Positions 1-8,147 of a stretch of 64,000 nucleotides of DNA are shown here, piece by piece (within the stretch, counting starts at the first letter, position 1; each line of letters starts with the position of its first letter). The notes below the pieces were generated by a model. It saw nothing but the letters and a program-made list of their open reading frames with translations. It was not told the origin of the DNA and searched no databases. Source of the DNA: Alloalcanivorax xiamenensis (GTDB lineage Bacteria > Pseudomonadota > Gammaproteobacteria > Pseudomonadales > Alcanivoracaceae). The stretch is taken from contig NZ_AQPF01000019.1 of the NCBI RefSeq assembly GCF_009846745.1, positions 1 through 64,000 of the forward strand, given 5' to 3'. A program made the position numbers and the translations under genes.

Positions 1-35
1 CGGGTTTTGACTTTAGCGTCTGGCGTCCGGCTCAT

Positions 36-503
36 TTACTGAACCGTCACGCTCTCGCTGCCTTCTTTCTGCTGTTCACGCTGCTGCTGGTACAGAGCAT
101 CGAAATTCAGCGGCTGCAATACCATTTGCGGGAAAGACGCCTTGGATACCAGATCCGACACCACTTCGCGCACGTACGGGAACAGCAGGTTGGGGCAATA
201 AGCGCCGAGCAACTGGTTGCGTTCCTCACCTTCGATACCGACCAGAGTGAAGATGCCGGACTGTTTTACTTCCACCAGGTAAAACGTCTTTTCTTCCGCC
301 TCGTCCTTGGCGGTCACGGTTACCGTCACTTCCACTTCATACTCATTGGAGTCACCGAGCCGGCGGGCGTTGTTATTCAGTTGAACATTGACCTTCGGCT
401 TCCACTCCTGCAGGAAAATCTCCGGCGCGCCCGGGCACTCGAAGGAAGCATCCTTCAGGTACACACGCTGCAGTTGAAATACTTTTTCCTGTTGATCCGC
501 CAT
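36..503 (-). CDS. secB: Protein-export chaperone SecB
   Basis: SecB is a cytosolic tetrameric chaperone that keeps preproteins unfolded and hands them to SecA for Sec export. The protein has the SecB core throughout: FQLQRVYLKDASFECPGAP at the N-terminus, GIFTLVGIEG, the LGAYCPNLLFPYVRE stretch and the FDALY motif near the C-terminus, ending in a Gln-rich tail. I start it at the second of two adjacent ATG codons (MADQQ), where GGAG lies 6 bases upstream; this gives 155 residues, the E. coli length. A longer in-frame start to 530 has no support. It is last in a minus-strand run with grxC and a rhodanese gene, the same neighbours as in E. coli (yibN-grxC-secB). Identification is firm; start within one codon. 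Confidence 0.97.
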   Translation of the reverse strand: MADQQEKVFQLQRVYLKDASFECPGAPEIFLQEWKPKVNVQLNNNARRLGDSNEYEVEVTVTVTAKDEAEEKTFYLVEVKQSGIFTLVGIEGEERNQLLGAYCPNLLFPYVREVVSDLVSKASFPQMVLQPLNFDALYQQQREQQKEGSESVTVQ

Positions 504-594
504 CATTATCTCCATGGTTTGCAGGGCCACCCCCGGCGACCCGTGTTATTCGGCATGCCCGGCATCGCCTGGCCAACCCTTACCCTTCTAGCGA

Positions 595-849
595 CTATTG
601 GTTAAGCAATGCGTCCAACTCGCCCGCCCGTTCCAGGGCGAAAAGCTCATCGCAGCCTCCGACGTGACGCGTCCCGATCCAGATTTGCGGCACGGTACGC
701 CGGCCGCTGCGTTCCATCATCTCCTGGCGCCCTCCGGCGACATGGTCCACGTCGATTTCATGAAGCCGCGCCGCCTTCGACACCAGTAAACTTTTGGCCC
801 GCCGGCAGAAAGGACACCAGGAAGTGGTGTACATTGTCACCTCGGTCAT
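595..849 (-). CDS. grxC: Glutaredoxin 3 (class I, CPFC)
   Basis: Small cytosolic thiol-disulfide oxidoreductase that uses glutathione to reduce protein disulfides and mixed disulfides. The 84-residue protein has the class I active site CPFC at Cys12-Cys15, the cis-Pro motif TVPQIWIG and the GGCDEL glutathione-binding turn, all in the usual spacing. Length equals typical bacterial GrxC. It sits between the rhodanese gene (16-base gap) and secB (91-base gap) on the same strand, matching the conserved yibN-grxC-secB order, so co-transcription is likely. Nothing unusual is visible. Confidence 0.96.
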   Translation of the reverse strand: MTEVTMYTTSWCPFCRRAKSLLVSKAARLHEIDVDHVAGGRQEMMERSGRRTVPQIWIGTRHVGGCDELFALERAGELDALLNQ

Positions 850-865
850 AGTGTCACCCCGGCCA

Positions 866-1282
866 TCAGGCTTTCACCACCGGCAGGTTATCATTGCGCC
901 AGGCGTTGATGCCGCCCTGAATACGGTAGAGGTTGGGAATCCCCTTGCCGCGCAGTTGACGCCCCAGGTGTGACGACTGATTGCCCATTTTGCAGGCCAG
1001 AATCACCGGCCGGTCCTTGTAGGCCTGCAGCTGCGAGAGCTGGTCCATGACCTGACCGGCGGGGATATTGACACTACCAGCGATGTGGCCGGCGCGGAAC
1101 TCCTCGCTGTCACGCAAGTCGATGATCACGCCCTTTTGCTGGTTGATCAGATTGGTGGCCAACTGCGGGCTGATGGGCTTGCCGCCGCGCCGGGACTCAA
1201 TCGTGAAGAAAACAGCCCACAATAGAAAGAAGGCGGAGACCAGAAGGTAATGGTTGCTGGCGAACTCGATCAAACGATCCAT
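866..1282 (-). CDS. Membrane-anchored rhodanese (YibN-like)
   Basis: Single-domain rhodanese tethered to the inner membrane, presumed to handle sulfane sulfur as a persulfide; the physiological substrate is not known. One N-terminal membrane segment (about residues 11-29, LLVSAFFLLWAVFF) precedes a rhodanese fold with DLRDSEEFRAGHIAGSVNIP and the active-site loop ACKMGNQSS, where Cys97 is the expected persulfide cysteine. I use the ATG at MDRLIEF, preceded by AGGA about 8 bases away; an upstream in-frame start would add 14 residues without support. It heads the yibN-grxC-secB run and is divergent from envC across 74 bases, which contain a TATACT -10-like hexamer on the minus strand. Confidence 0.92.
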   Translation of the reverse strand: MDRLIEFASNHYLLVSAFFLLWAVFFTIESRRGGKPISPQLATNLINQQKGVIIDLRDSEEFRAGHIAGSVNIPAGQVMDQLSQLQAYKDRPVILACKMGNQSSHLGRQLRGKGIPNLYRIQGGINAWRNDNLPVVKA

Positions 1283-1356
1283 GGTTACGTTCCTGCCGAG
1301 GTAAAATCGGCGCCAAGTATACACATCGGGGGCCGGTTACGGTAAAACCCGCTGCC

Positions 1357-2541
1357 ATGAGACGTCTTTTTCCCCTGCTCCTGCTGTTGAGCCTGGTGGC
1401 CCGGGCGGACGATCCGTCCCCCGAGCAACTGGAAGCCCTGAAGGAGCGCATCCGCGAGCTGACCTCGGCTCAGAATCAGGACCTGGAGCGCCGCGACGAT
1501 CTGCAGGCGAAGCTGCGCGACACCGAAAAACGCATCGGCACCCTGGGCCGCGAACAACGCCACCTGGACCGGGAAGTTCAGGACGCGGAACAGCGCCTGG
1601 CCGAGACCGAACAGCGCCAAGCCGAACTGGCGGCGGAGAAAAAGGTGCAATTATCATGGCTGGCCCGCACCGTGCGGACCAGCTACCAGGCCGGCCGGGA
1701 GGAGCGCATCAAGCTGCTCCTCAACCAGGAAGACCCGGAGCGGGTAGCCCGGTTGTTACGCTACCAGGAATACTTCCAGCGCGCGCGGCGGGATCGCCTG
1801 GTCAATCTGGAAGGTGAACTGGTCGACCTGCGTCAGGTGGCCCGGGAAGTGGCCGAAGCCCGCGCCGACCTGCTGGACCGGCGTACCGCCCTGGCCCGGC
1901 ATCGCGAGGAGCTGGAGGCCGCCGGCCGTGAACGGGAGAAGGCGCTGGCCGCCCTTGGTCAGTCATTGGAGAACCGCGGCGGCCAGTTGAGCAGCCTGCG
2001 CGCGGATCAACAACGCCTGGAGCGTCTGCTGGAGCAGATGCGCCAAGCCGCCGAACAGGCGGCACGGGAGAGCGCCCCAAGCGGGCCTAGCCGCCCCGCC
2101 GCGAGCAGCGGCACCCCCTTCGGCAAGCTGGCGGGCGGTTTGCCCTGGCCGGTGCACGGCCCGGTGCTGACCAGCTACAACAGCCGCCGGGAAGGGGAAC
2201 TACGTTGGACCGGCGTGATTCTGGGCGTGGACGAAGGCACTCCGGTGCAGGCCGTACACCCGGGACGAGTGGTATTCGCCGACTGGCTGCGTGGCTTCGG
2301 CCTGCTCATTATCCTCGATCACGGTGACGGCTACCTGACACTCTATGGCTACAATCAAAGCCTGCTGCGCCAGGTCGGTGACCAGGTCGCCACCGGCGAT
2401 GTGCTGGCACTGGCGGGCCGTTCCGGCGGCAACAGCCGCAGCGCGCTGTACTTTGAAATCCGCCATCGCGGCAAGGCGGTGAACCCGGCGCGCTGGTGCG
2501 ACCGCCGTGTTACACTGCCGCCCATTGCCCGTAACGACTGA
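1357..2541 (+). CDS. envC: Murein hydrolase activator EnvC
   Basis: Periplasmic activator of the division amidases AmiA/AmiB, recruited by FtsEX during septum splitting. It has a cleavable signal peptide (RLFPLLLLLSLVARA), a long coiled-coil region (about residues 25-235, rich in E, R, Q, L), a low-complexity Ser/Pro linker and a C-terminal LytM/M23-type domain from about residue 255. As in E. coli EnvC, the LytM metal site is degenerate: the C-terminal HxH is replaced by YFEIRHRG, so it should be an activator and not itself a peptidase. The gene starts at the first ATG and no strong ribosome site is visible. ctpA follows 52 bases downstream on the same strand, as in many gammaproteobacteria. 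Confidence 0.93.
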   Translation: MRRLFPLLLLLSLVARADDPSPEQLEALKERIRELTSAQNQDLERRDDLQAKLRDTEKRIGTLGREQRHLDREVQDAEQRLAETEQRQAELAAEKKVQLSWLARTVRTSYQAGREERIKLLLNQEDPERVARLLRYQEYFQRARRDRLVNLEGELVDLRQVAREVAEARADLLDRRTALARHREELEAAGREREKALAALGQSLENRGGQLSSLRADQQRLERLLEQMRQAAEQAARESAPSGPSRPAASSGTPFGKLAGGLPWPVHGPVLTSYNSRREGELRWTGVILGVDEGTPVQAVHPGRVVFADWLRGFGLLIILDHGDGYLTLYGYNQSLLRQVGDQVATGDVLALAGRSGGNSRSALYFEIRHRGKAVNPARWCDRRVTLPPIARND

Positions 2542-2593
2542 TCGACCGTAACAACTGATCGCCCGCGCCAACTGACGCCAGGATTAGAGCCTC

Positions 2594-3883
2594 ATGTTGA
2601 AACTGCCTCACGCTGTTCTGCGCCATACCCTGCTCGCTCTTGCTCTTTCCGTTCCCACCCTGCACGCCGCCACTCCCGAGTCCCTGGACGATCAGGCCCG
2701 CGAAGCCGGCGTACCGGTGACCCAGTTGCGGGCCTTCGCCGAAGTGCTGGAACGGGTGCGCGGCGCCTATATCGAGGAAGTGGACGAGAAGGAGCTGCTC
2801 AACGCCGCCATCCGCGGCATGCTCTACGAGTTGGATCCGCACTCCGCTTACCTGACGCCGGATCAGTTCGAGGACCTGCAGACCACCACCACCGGCGAAT
2901 TCGGCGGCCTGGGCCTGGAAGTGACCATGGAAGACGGCTTCGTCAAGGTGGTCACCCCGATTGACGATTCCCCCGCCGCCCGTGCCGGCATCCGCGCTGG
3001 CGATCTGATCCTGAAAATCGACGACACTTTCGTCAAGGGCCTGAGCCTGGAAGAGGCGGTGGAGAAAATGCGCGGCGAGCGTGGCTCCAAGGTGTCCCTG
3101 TCGATCCTCAGCGAAGGAGAGGAGCAACCGCGCACGGTGGTACTGGAGCGGGACCGCATCAAAGTACAGAGCGTGAAACAGGAAGCCCTGGAGCCCGGCT
3201 ACGGTTATATCCGCATCTCCCAGTTCCAGAACAACACCGGCATGGAGACCGGCAAGGCGCTGGAGAAGCTACAAAAAGAAGGCAATCTCAAGGGACTGAT
3301 CCTGGACCTGCGCAATAACCCGGGCGGAGTTCTGGACGGCGCCGTGCAGGTGGCGGATCTGTTCCTCAACAAGGGGCTGATCGTTTACACCCAGGGCCGT
3401 GACGAGGCCAGCCGTAACGATTACCGCGCCCACGCCGGTGACCAGCTTCAGGGCCTGCCGCTGGTGGTGCTGGTGAACGGCGGCTCCGCCTCCGCTTCGG
3501 AGATCGTCGCCGGCGCCCTGCAGGATCAGGGGCGCGCCGTGATTGTTGGCAATCGCACCTTCGGCAAAGGCTCGGTGCAGACGGTCCTGCCGATCAGCGG
3601 CGACAGCGCGCTGAAACTGACCACCGCCCGTTACTACACCCCCGAAGGACGCTCGATCCAGGCGGAAGGCATCGTTCCCGACATCAAAGTGGAAGTGGCC
3701 AGCGTCAAATTGCTCAAGGAACACCTGCCACGGGAGGCGGACCTGCCCCACCATCTGATGAACCAGAATGGCGAGAACGGGCCAGCGGAAGAACCGGAAG
3801 AAGAACCCCTGGCCAGCCGCGACTATCCACTGTCCCAGGCGCTGTCGATTCTCAAGGGGATTACGCTGGCGGGGAAACGCTAG
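2594..3883 (+). CDS. ctpA: Carboxy-terminal processing protease CtpA (S41)
   Basis: Periplasmic serine protease that cleaves proteins at their C-termini; family members control peptidoglycan hydrolases and envelope quality. It has a signal peptide (TLLALALSVPTLHA), an N-terminal helical region, a PDZ domain (about residues 95-170, GGLGLEVTMEDGFVKV) and the S41 catalytic core. The Ser-Lys dyad is readable: GGSASASEI with nucleophile Ser300 and TFGKGSVQT with general base Lys325, 25 residues apart as in E. coli Prc. A Glu/Pro-rich patch precedes the C-terminus. It lies directly after envC, so both probably act on cell-wall turnover. It is convergent with moeA across an intergenic palindrome. 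Confidence 0.95.
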   Translation: MLKLPHAVLRHTLLALALSVPTLHAATPESLDDQAREAGVPVTQLRAFAEVLERVRGAYIEEVDEKELLNAAIRGMLYELDPHSAYLTPDQFEDLQTTTTGEFGGLGLEVTMEDGFVKVVTPIDDSPAARAGIRAGDLILKIDDTFVKGLSLEEAVEKMRGERGSKVSLSILSEGEEQPRTVVLERDRIKVQSVKQEALEPGYGYIRISQFQNNTGMETGKALEKLQKEGNLKGLILDLRNNPGGVLDGAVQVADLFLNKGLIVYTQGRDEASRNDYRAHAGDQLQGLPLVVLVNGGSASASEIVAGALQDQGRAVIVGNRTFGKGSVQTVLPISGDSALKLTTARYYTPEGRSIQAEGIVPDIKVEVASVKLLKEHLPREADLPHHLMNQNGENGPAEEPEEEPLASRDYPLSQALSILKGITLAGKR

Positions 3884-3910
3884 AGAAGACCCTTCCCACA
3901 GACTGGCCTA

Positions 3911-3988
3911 CGAAGCCGCTGTGGGAAGCGGCCTTGGCCGCGAATGCCCCCCCATTCGCTTGCAAGCAAGCTTCCCACAGCGGCTTCG
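3911..3988. repeat. REP-like palindrome, 19-bp perfect arms
   Basis: Inverted repeat with arms 3911-3929 (CGAAGCCGCTGTGGGAAGC) and 3970-3988, separated by a 40-base spacer that holds GCGAAT and ATTCGC half-motifs. It lies between the convergent ends of ctpA and moeA, so it may act as a bidirectional transcript end as well as being a dispersed repeat. It shares the GTGGGAAGC and GCGAAT core with the other palindromes listed here. Confidence 0.85.
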
Positions 3989-4025
3989 TGGCAAGCTCTG
4001 AATTCATCTTTCCAGTCACCCGATA

Positions 4026-5261
4026 TCATTTCAGTGCCAGCCAGCGCACCACCGAATCCGCCCTCCAGGCGTCATCACCGGCCGGCACCCAGGCCAGCAC
4101 ATCGGCGGCCATCAGGTTGGACAGCATATGCGACGCCTGACGCGGTAACGGCGCCAGTGCCGTGGCACCGGTGAGGGGGTCGGTTTGCAACCGCATACGC
4201 AGCCACTGATCGCGGCGATCGTCCGGACGCGCGTCTTCGAGTAAGCGGGCATGGCCCCAGGGCGGCCCCGCCGGATCGCCTTCCAGTACCCGCAGCACTT
4301 CCGCCACGTGCACCGTCAGCCCCACCAGCACCGCCGCCGGATTGCCCGGCAACCCGATCAGCGCGGTGCCTTCCCGGGTCCCGAACCACAGCGGCTTACC
4401 CGGCTTTTGCGCCAGCTTCCAAAAGTGCCGTGTCACCCCGAGCCGTTCCGCCACTTCCGGCACATAATCCCGGTCGCCCACGGACACGCCGCCAGTGGTG
4501 ATAATCACGTCCGACTCCGCCAGCGCCTGCTCCAACGCCTGGCAAACGTCTTCGAAACGATCCGCCACCGCCTGGCAGCGCACCAGCGGCTGCCCTCGCT
4601 GCGCCAGCCAGCCACGCACCAGCGGACCGTTGGCGTCATAGATTTGCCCAGGCCTCAGCCGCTCCCCCACCGGCCTGACTTCGTCGCCGGTCACCAGCAC
4701 CGTCACCCTGGCTTTCGGATACGCCTTCACGTTCGCCACGCCGGCCATGGCCAGTGCCGCCAGCCGGCCGGCGTCCAGCCGTGTGCCGGCCGCCGCCAAT
4801 TCGGTACCGACTTGCAGTTCCTCACCCTGGTGTCGCAGATCCGTGTCCGGCGCCACCACGCGATCCACGCGGATGGCGTCCTCCTCACGGACCACCCACT
4901 CCTGACGCACGATGGTATCGGCCCCCGGCGGTACCGGCGCGCCGGTCAGAATGCGCATGGCGCAACCCGGCGCCAACGCTGTTTCCGTGCTTTGCCCGGC
5001 GGGAATGTCGCCACTGAGGGTCAATCGCACCGGACTATCCTGCGTGGCCACGGCCAGATCGACGCTGCGTGCGGCATAGCCGTCCACCGCGCTCTGATCA
5101 AACAACGGCAGGTCCACCACCGCCCTCACCGGGGCCGCCAATACCTGGCCCAACGCCGCCTCGACCGGTTGCTCCCGGGCCGGCAGCGGGGTCAACACGC
5201 GCCGGTACGTGGCCAGAGCCTCGGCCACCGGCAGCAGTCCCGGCGTGGTACCGCATCCCAT
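4026..5261 (-). CDS. moeA: Molybdopterin molybdenumtransferase MoeA
   Basis: MoeA inserts molybdate into adenylylated molybdopterin, the last common step of molybdenum-cofactor synthesis, in the cytosol. The 411-residue protein (E. coli 411) shows the family landmarks: LPLFDQSAVDGYA near the N-terminus, GDIPAGQ, RILTGAPVPPGADT, the LVTGDEV motif, the TTGGVSVGDRDYV loop and GLPGNPAAV. It starts at an ATG preceded by GGAG. It is the distal gene of the nitrate/Moco block; 175 bases, including a very long perfect palindrome, separate it from moaCB, so its expression could differ from the rest of the operon. Confidence 0.96.
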   Translation of the reverse strand: MGCGTTPGLLPVAEALATYRRVLTPLPAREQPVEAALGQVLAAPVRAVVDLPLFDQSAVDGYAARSVDLAVATQDSPVRLTLSGDIPAGQSTETALAPGCAMRILTGAPVPPGADTIVRQEWVVREEDAIRVDRVVAPDTDLRHQGEELQVGTELAAAGTRLDAGRLAALAMAGVANVKAYPKARVTVLVTGDEVRPVGERLRPGQIYDANGPLVRGWLAQRGQPLVRCQAVADRFEDVCQALEQALAESDVIITTGGVSVGDRDYVPEVAERLGVTRHFWKLAQKPGKPLWFGTREGTALIGLPGNPAAVLVGLTVHVAEVLRVLEGDPAGPPWGHARLLEDARPDDRRDQWLRMRLQTDPLTGATALAPLPRQASHMLSNLMAADVLAWVPAGDDAWRADSVVRWLALK

Positions 5262-5302
5262 CAGAGTGTCTCCTTCAATCTGGTCTTGGGGATAGGAATT
5301 CG

Positions 5303-5369
5303 GCCATATTCGCTGCCAAGGCAGCTTCCCACAGAGACTGTGGGAAGCTGCCTTGGCAGCGAATATGGC
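5303..5369. repeat. Perfect 32-bp-arm palindrome between moaCB and moeA
   Basis: Arms 5303-5334 and 5338-5369 are exact reverse complements around a 3-base AGA loop. The arm contains ATTCGCTGCCAAGGCAGC then TTCCCACAG, the shared core of the dispersed family. On the minus strand it sits in the moaCB-moeA spacer of an otherwise tightly packed operon. No T-run follows, so it is not a standard intrinsic terminator; as RNA it would form a very stable hairpin that could block 3' exonucleases or attenuate moeA. Confidence 0.93.
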
Positions 5370-5436
5370 TCTCTTCCAGGAAAAGACCTCGATCTCTTTG
5401 CGGCCGGCGTCAAACGTCCCGCGCCGCGTGCCTTAA

Positions 5437-6366
5437 TTACTGATAACCGCCCGGATGCGGGCGGCCGGCCCGGCACACTTCCAGCAGATGCACCAGCCCT
5501 GGCAACAGCGCCGCCAGCGTCTCCTCCGCGCCGCGCCGGCTGCCCGGGAAGGTCACCACCACGCTCTCTCCGGCCAGGCCGGCAATGCCTCGGGACATCA
5601 TGGCGTAGGGAGTGCGACGCTGACCAAAGTCCCGGGCCGCTTCCATTACCCCGGGCAGTTCGGTGGTCAACATGGGTTGCACCGTGTCCACGGTGCAATC
5701 GCGGGGACCAACGCCGGTGCCGCCGACAGTCACGACCAGCGCCGTGCCTTCGGCCAGCCGTGCCCGCACCGCCTCGCGCAATTGCTCCGGCTCATCCGGC
5801 AACACCTGATAGTGCACCGGCTCAAAACCAGCGGCGGCCAATCCTTCTTCCACCGAGCGCCCGGCGGTATCCGGTTTGCGGCCCGCGGCCACGGTGTCCG
5901 ACAGCACGATCACCGCGGCGCTCATCGGCGCACGCAGATAGCGACGGAACTGGGACTTGCCACCGGTTTTTTCCAGCAAGCGACCGTCGGTAATTTCCAA
6001 CTGATCCGGGCGGCAATGTGGCTTGAGCATGTCGTACAAGGTGAGCGCCGCCATCTGCGCGGCGGTAAGCGCTTCCATCTCCACTCCGGTGGGGCCAATG
6101 GTTTGCACTTCGGCCAGGACCGTCACCTGCTCCTCACCCAGTTCGAACTCCAGTTCAGCGCGGTGGATCGGTAGCGGGTGGCATAGCGGCAGCAATTCGT
6201 CGGTGCGCTTGGCGGCAAGAATGCCGGCGATGCGAGCGGTCTTCAGGGCATCGCCTTTGTCGGTGTCGCCACGGCGCAGGCGCTCGATGCAGTCCTGAGG
6301 GGCCCGCAGCCGACATTGGGCGCGGGCGCTGCGAAACGAGTCCGGTTTATTACTGACGTCTTTCAA
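5437..6366 (-). CDS. moaCB: MoaC-MoaB/Mog fusion, molybdopterin synthesis
   Basis: Two Moco enzymes in one chain. Residues 1 to about 147 are MoaC, which with MoaA turns GTP into cyclic pyranopterin monophosphate: GDALKTARIAGILAAKRT, PLCHPL, GVEMEALTAAQMAALTLYDM and LLEKTGGKS are all present. Residues from about 148 are a MoaB/MogA domain (adenylylation of molybdopterin): VIVLSDTVAAGRKPDTAGR, VTVGGTGVGPRD and FPGSRRGAEETL. The start is a TTG whose last two bases overlap the moaE stop (TTGA), with GGAG 7 bases upstream; compared with stand-alone MoaC the first dozen residues are missing. It sits within the Moco part of the nitrate operon. Confidence 0.94.
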   Translation of the reverse strand: MKDVSNKPDSFRSARAQCRLRAPQDCIERLRRGDTDKGDALKTARIAGILAAKRTDELLPLCHPLPIHRAELEFELGEEQVTVLAEVQTIGPTGVEMEALTAAQMAALTLYDMLKPHCRPDQLEITDGRLLEKTGGKSQFRRYLRAPMSAAVIVLSDTVAAGRKPDTAGRSVEEGLAAAGFEPVHYQVLPDEPEQLREAVRARLAEGTALVVTVGGTGVGPRDCTVDTVQPMLTTELPGVMEAARDFGQRRTPYAMMSRGIAGLAGESVVVTFPGSRRGAEETLAALLPGLVHLLEVCRAGRPHPGGYQ

Positions 6367-6896
6367 GAATGGTCTCCATCACAATGGTGGACCCGGTGAT
6401 GGTCCGGGTGAACGTCACGCTGATTGTCCGAATGAGCATCGGAATGGGTGTCCGGGCGAATGCAGCAACCCTGGACATAGGCGCTGCTGCCGTCGGTATA
6501 AAATTCTTCTTTCCAGATCGGCGCCTGATGCTTTACCTCATCGACCAGATAACGGCAGGCCTCGAACGCTTCCGCCCGGTGCGCGGCTCGCGCCACGCAG
6601 ACGATCGCCACGTCACCGATACGCAGTGCGCCCAGGCGATGCACTACCCGGCAATAGCTCAGCCCAAAACGCTCACGGGCCTGCTGCTCGATCTCGGCGA
6701 TGCGTTTCTCCGCCAACGGCACGTAGGCGGTATAGCGCAGGCTCTCCACCGGCAATCCCTGATGATGGTCACGCACGGTGCCGGCGAACAGCGCCAAACC
6801 GCCGCACTCCGGGTACTGATCCAGCGCCAGCAACGCGTCGATGGCGATCGGCTGTTCGGTCAAGTGCGTCCGGTTACTCGAATCCGTCATGGTCAT
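6363..6896 (-). CDS. moaE: Molybdopterin synthase large subunit MoaE
   Basis: Catalytic subunit of molybdopterin synthase; pairs with thiocarboxylated MoaD to add the dithiolene sulfurs. Family motifs are clear: GGLALFAGTVRDHHQG, LRYTAYVPLAEKRIAEIE, VVHRLGALRIGDVAIVCVARAAHR and the active-site KHQAPIWKEEF. The start is the ATG overlapping the moaD stop as ATGA; a longer upstream reading runs through moaD in another frame and is rejected. Oddity: after the normal end (about residue 145) there is a roughly 30-residue tail very rich in His and Asp (repeats of the DTHSDAHSD and DVHPDHHRVHH type), ending in the moaCB TTG overlap. The tail may bind metal or be inert read-through sequence. Confidence 0.94.
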   Translation of the reverse strand: MTMTDSSNRTHLTEQPIAIDALLALDQYPECGGLALFAGTVRDHHQGLPVESLRYTAYVPLAEKRIAEIEQQARERFGLSYCRVVHRLGALRIGDVAIVCVARAAHRAEAFEACRYLVDEVKHQAPIWKEEFYTDGSSAYVQGCCIRPDTHSDAHSDNQRDVHPDHHRVHHCDGDHS

Positions 6897-7141
6897 CCCC
6901 CCGCCACCGGCGGCAACAGCACCAGGTGGCCGTTTTCCGGCAGCGGGTCGGAACGCAACAGGACGTCGGTATCGCGCACCGCCGCGCACTGCTCCAGGCG
7001 CGGTTGCAGGGCCGGACACTGATCGGCCAACAGCACCAGGGCCTCGGCCACCGTGGCCGGCGCCGTTTCCGCGGCCAGCGTGATACGTTCCCCGCCCGCC
7101 AGCGGGATCAGCTCACCGTAAAGTTCAAAGGACAGATTCAT
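6893..7141 (-). CDS. moaD: Molybdopterin synthase sulfur carrier MoaD
   Basis: Ubiquitin-like sulfur carrier of molybdopterin synthase; its C-terminal Gly-Gly is adenylylated by MoeB and then thiocarboxylated. The 82-residue protein begins MNLSFELYGEL and ends LLPPVAGG, the required diglycine terminus. It is packed tightly: its ATG shares one base with the moaA stop (TGATG) and its stop overlaps the moaE ATG (ATGA), suggesting translational coupling that keeps MoaD and MoaE stoichiometric. No moeB is seen in this window. Confidence 0.95.
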   Translation of the reverse strand: MNLSFELYGELIPLAGGERITLAAETAPATVAEALVLLADQCPALQPRLEQCAAVRDTDVLLRSDPLPENGHLVLLPPVAGG

Positions 7142-8145
7142 CAGCCTCCCATCCCGTGCATGGTGATTGGTCGGTCCACCGGCCCCGGCGTCGCCGAGTA
7201 GCCGGCGTCCTTGTACCAGACGCGTTGTTCAATGCGATGCCGCAGCCGCGCCTCGCTCTCCCCGCCGCGCAGCGGCGTCAGCAGATCATGCCCCTGGCGG
7301 GCGAACAGGCAAGTGTAAAGGTGCCCGTTGGCGGTCAAACGCAGCCGGTCGCAGTCGGCGCAAAACGGTTTGGTCACCGTCGAGATCACGCCCACGGTGT
7401 AGTCGTCATCGAGCCGGTATTCGGTGGCCGGGGCGGCGCCTCGCGCTCGAGCCTGGATCCGATAGTGATCAGCCAGGGTAGCGAGGATCCGGGCCTCGGA
7501 CACCACCTGGTCCTCACGCCAGCGCCCCGGTTCATCCAAGGGCATATATTCGATGAAGCGTAGCGGCAGGCCCCGGACTTTTGCCCAGTGGGCCAGCGGC
7601 AGGATCTGGTCGTCGTTATACCCTTGAATCAGCACCGCGTTCAGTTTCACCGGCAGGCCGCTGTCGCGGGCCTTTTCGATCCCCGCCAGCACCGGCGCCA
7701 ACCGGCGCCCGGTGAGCGCCTGGAAGCGGCCCTCGTCCACCGCGTCCAGGCTGATGTTCAAATCGTCCAGGCCCGCCTCGATCAGGTCATCAAGCAGCTC
7801 CGGCAAACGGGTACCGTTGGTGGTCATCGACAGCCGTTTCAAACCACGCTCACGCAACCCGGACAGTGCCGCCACGCATGCCACCACATCCCTGCGCAGC
7901 AGCGGCTCGCCACCAGTCAGGCGCAGTTCTTCAATGCCGTTGTCCACGAACAGGGTCGCCAGCCGCAGCAGCTCCTCCCGGTTCATCAGTTCCCGCCCGG
8001 GCAGCCATTGGGGATGTTCCGGCATGCAATACCGGCAACGGAAGTTGCAGCGATCGGTCAAGGACAAGCGCAGCTTGCGTTTGATACGGCCGAAACGGTC
8101 CTGCAATGGCTCTTTTACTGACAACGGCTCAAAGGCTACGCCCAT
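7141..8145 (-). CDS. moaA: GTP 3',8-cyclase MoaA (radical SAM)
   Basis: Radical-SAM enzyme that starts Moco synthesis by cyclising GTP to 3',8-cyclo-GTP, the substrate of MoaC. The 334-residue protein has the radical-SAM cluster Cys33, Cys37 and Cys40 (DRCNFRCRYCMPEH), the second 4Fe-4S site (KPFCADCDRLRLTANGHLYTC) and the essential C-terminal GG (HGMGG). I start it at MGVAFEPL, 2 bases after the mobA stop, with GGGGAG upstream; a longer in-frame reading overlaps mobA. It lies in the nitrate/Moco operon directly upstream of moaD. Confidence 0.96.
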   Translation of the reverse strand: MGVAFEPLSVKEPLQDRFGRIKRKLRLSLTDRCNFRCRYCMPEHPQWLPGRELMNREELLRLATLFVDNGIEELRLTGGEPLLRRDVVACVAALSGLRERGLKRLSMTTNGTRLPELLDDLIEAGLDDLNISLDAVDEGRFQALTGRRLAPVLAGIEKARDSGLPVKLNAVLIQGYNDDQILPLAHWAKVRGLPLRFIEYMPLDEPGRWREDQVVSEARILATLADHYRIQARARGAAPATEYRLDDDYTVGVISTVTKPFCADCDRLRLTANGHLYTCLFARQGHDLLTPLRGGESEARLRHRIEQRVWYKDAGYSATPGPVDRPITMHGMGG

Positions 8146-8147
8146 GA

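Noticed and set aside
36..530. Longer SecB reading beginning at 530
   Set aside because: The extra residues lack a ribosome site and exceed the normal SecB length; GGAG sits just before the MADQQ start.
4251..5993. A 580-codon open frame antisense to moeA and moaCB
   Set aside because: It is a high-GC shadow frame; the translation is rich in R, P, H and Q with no family signature, while the opposite strand encodes clear MoeA and MoaCB.
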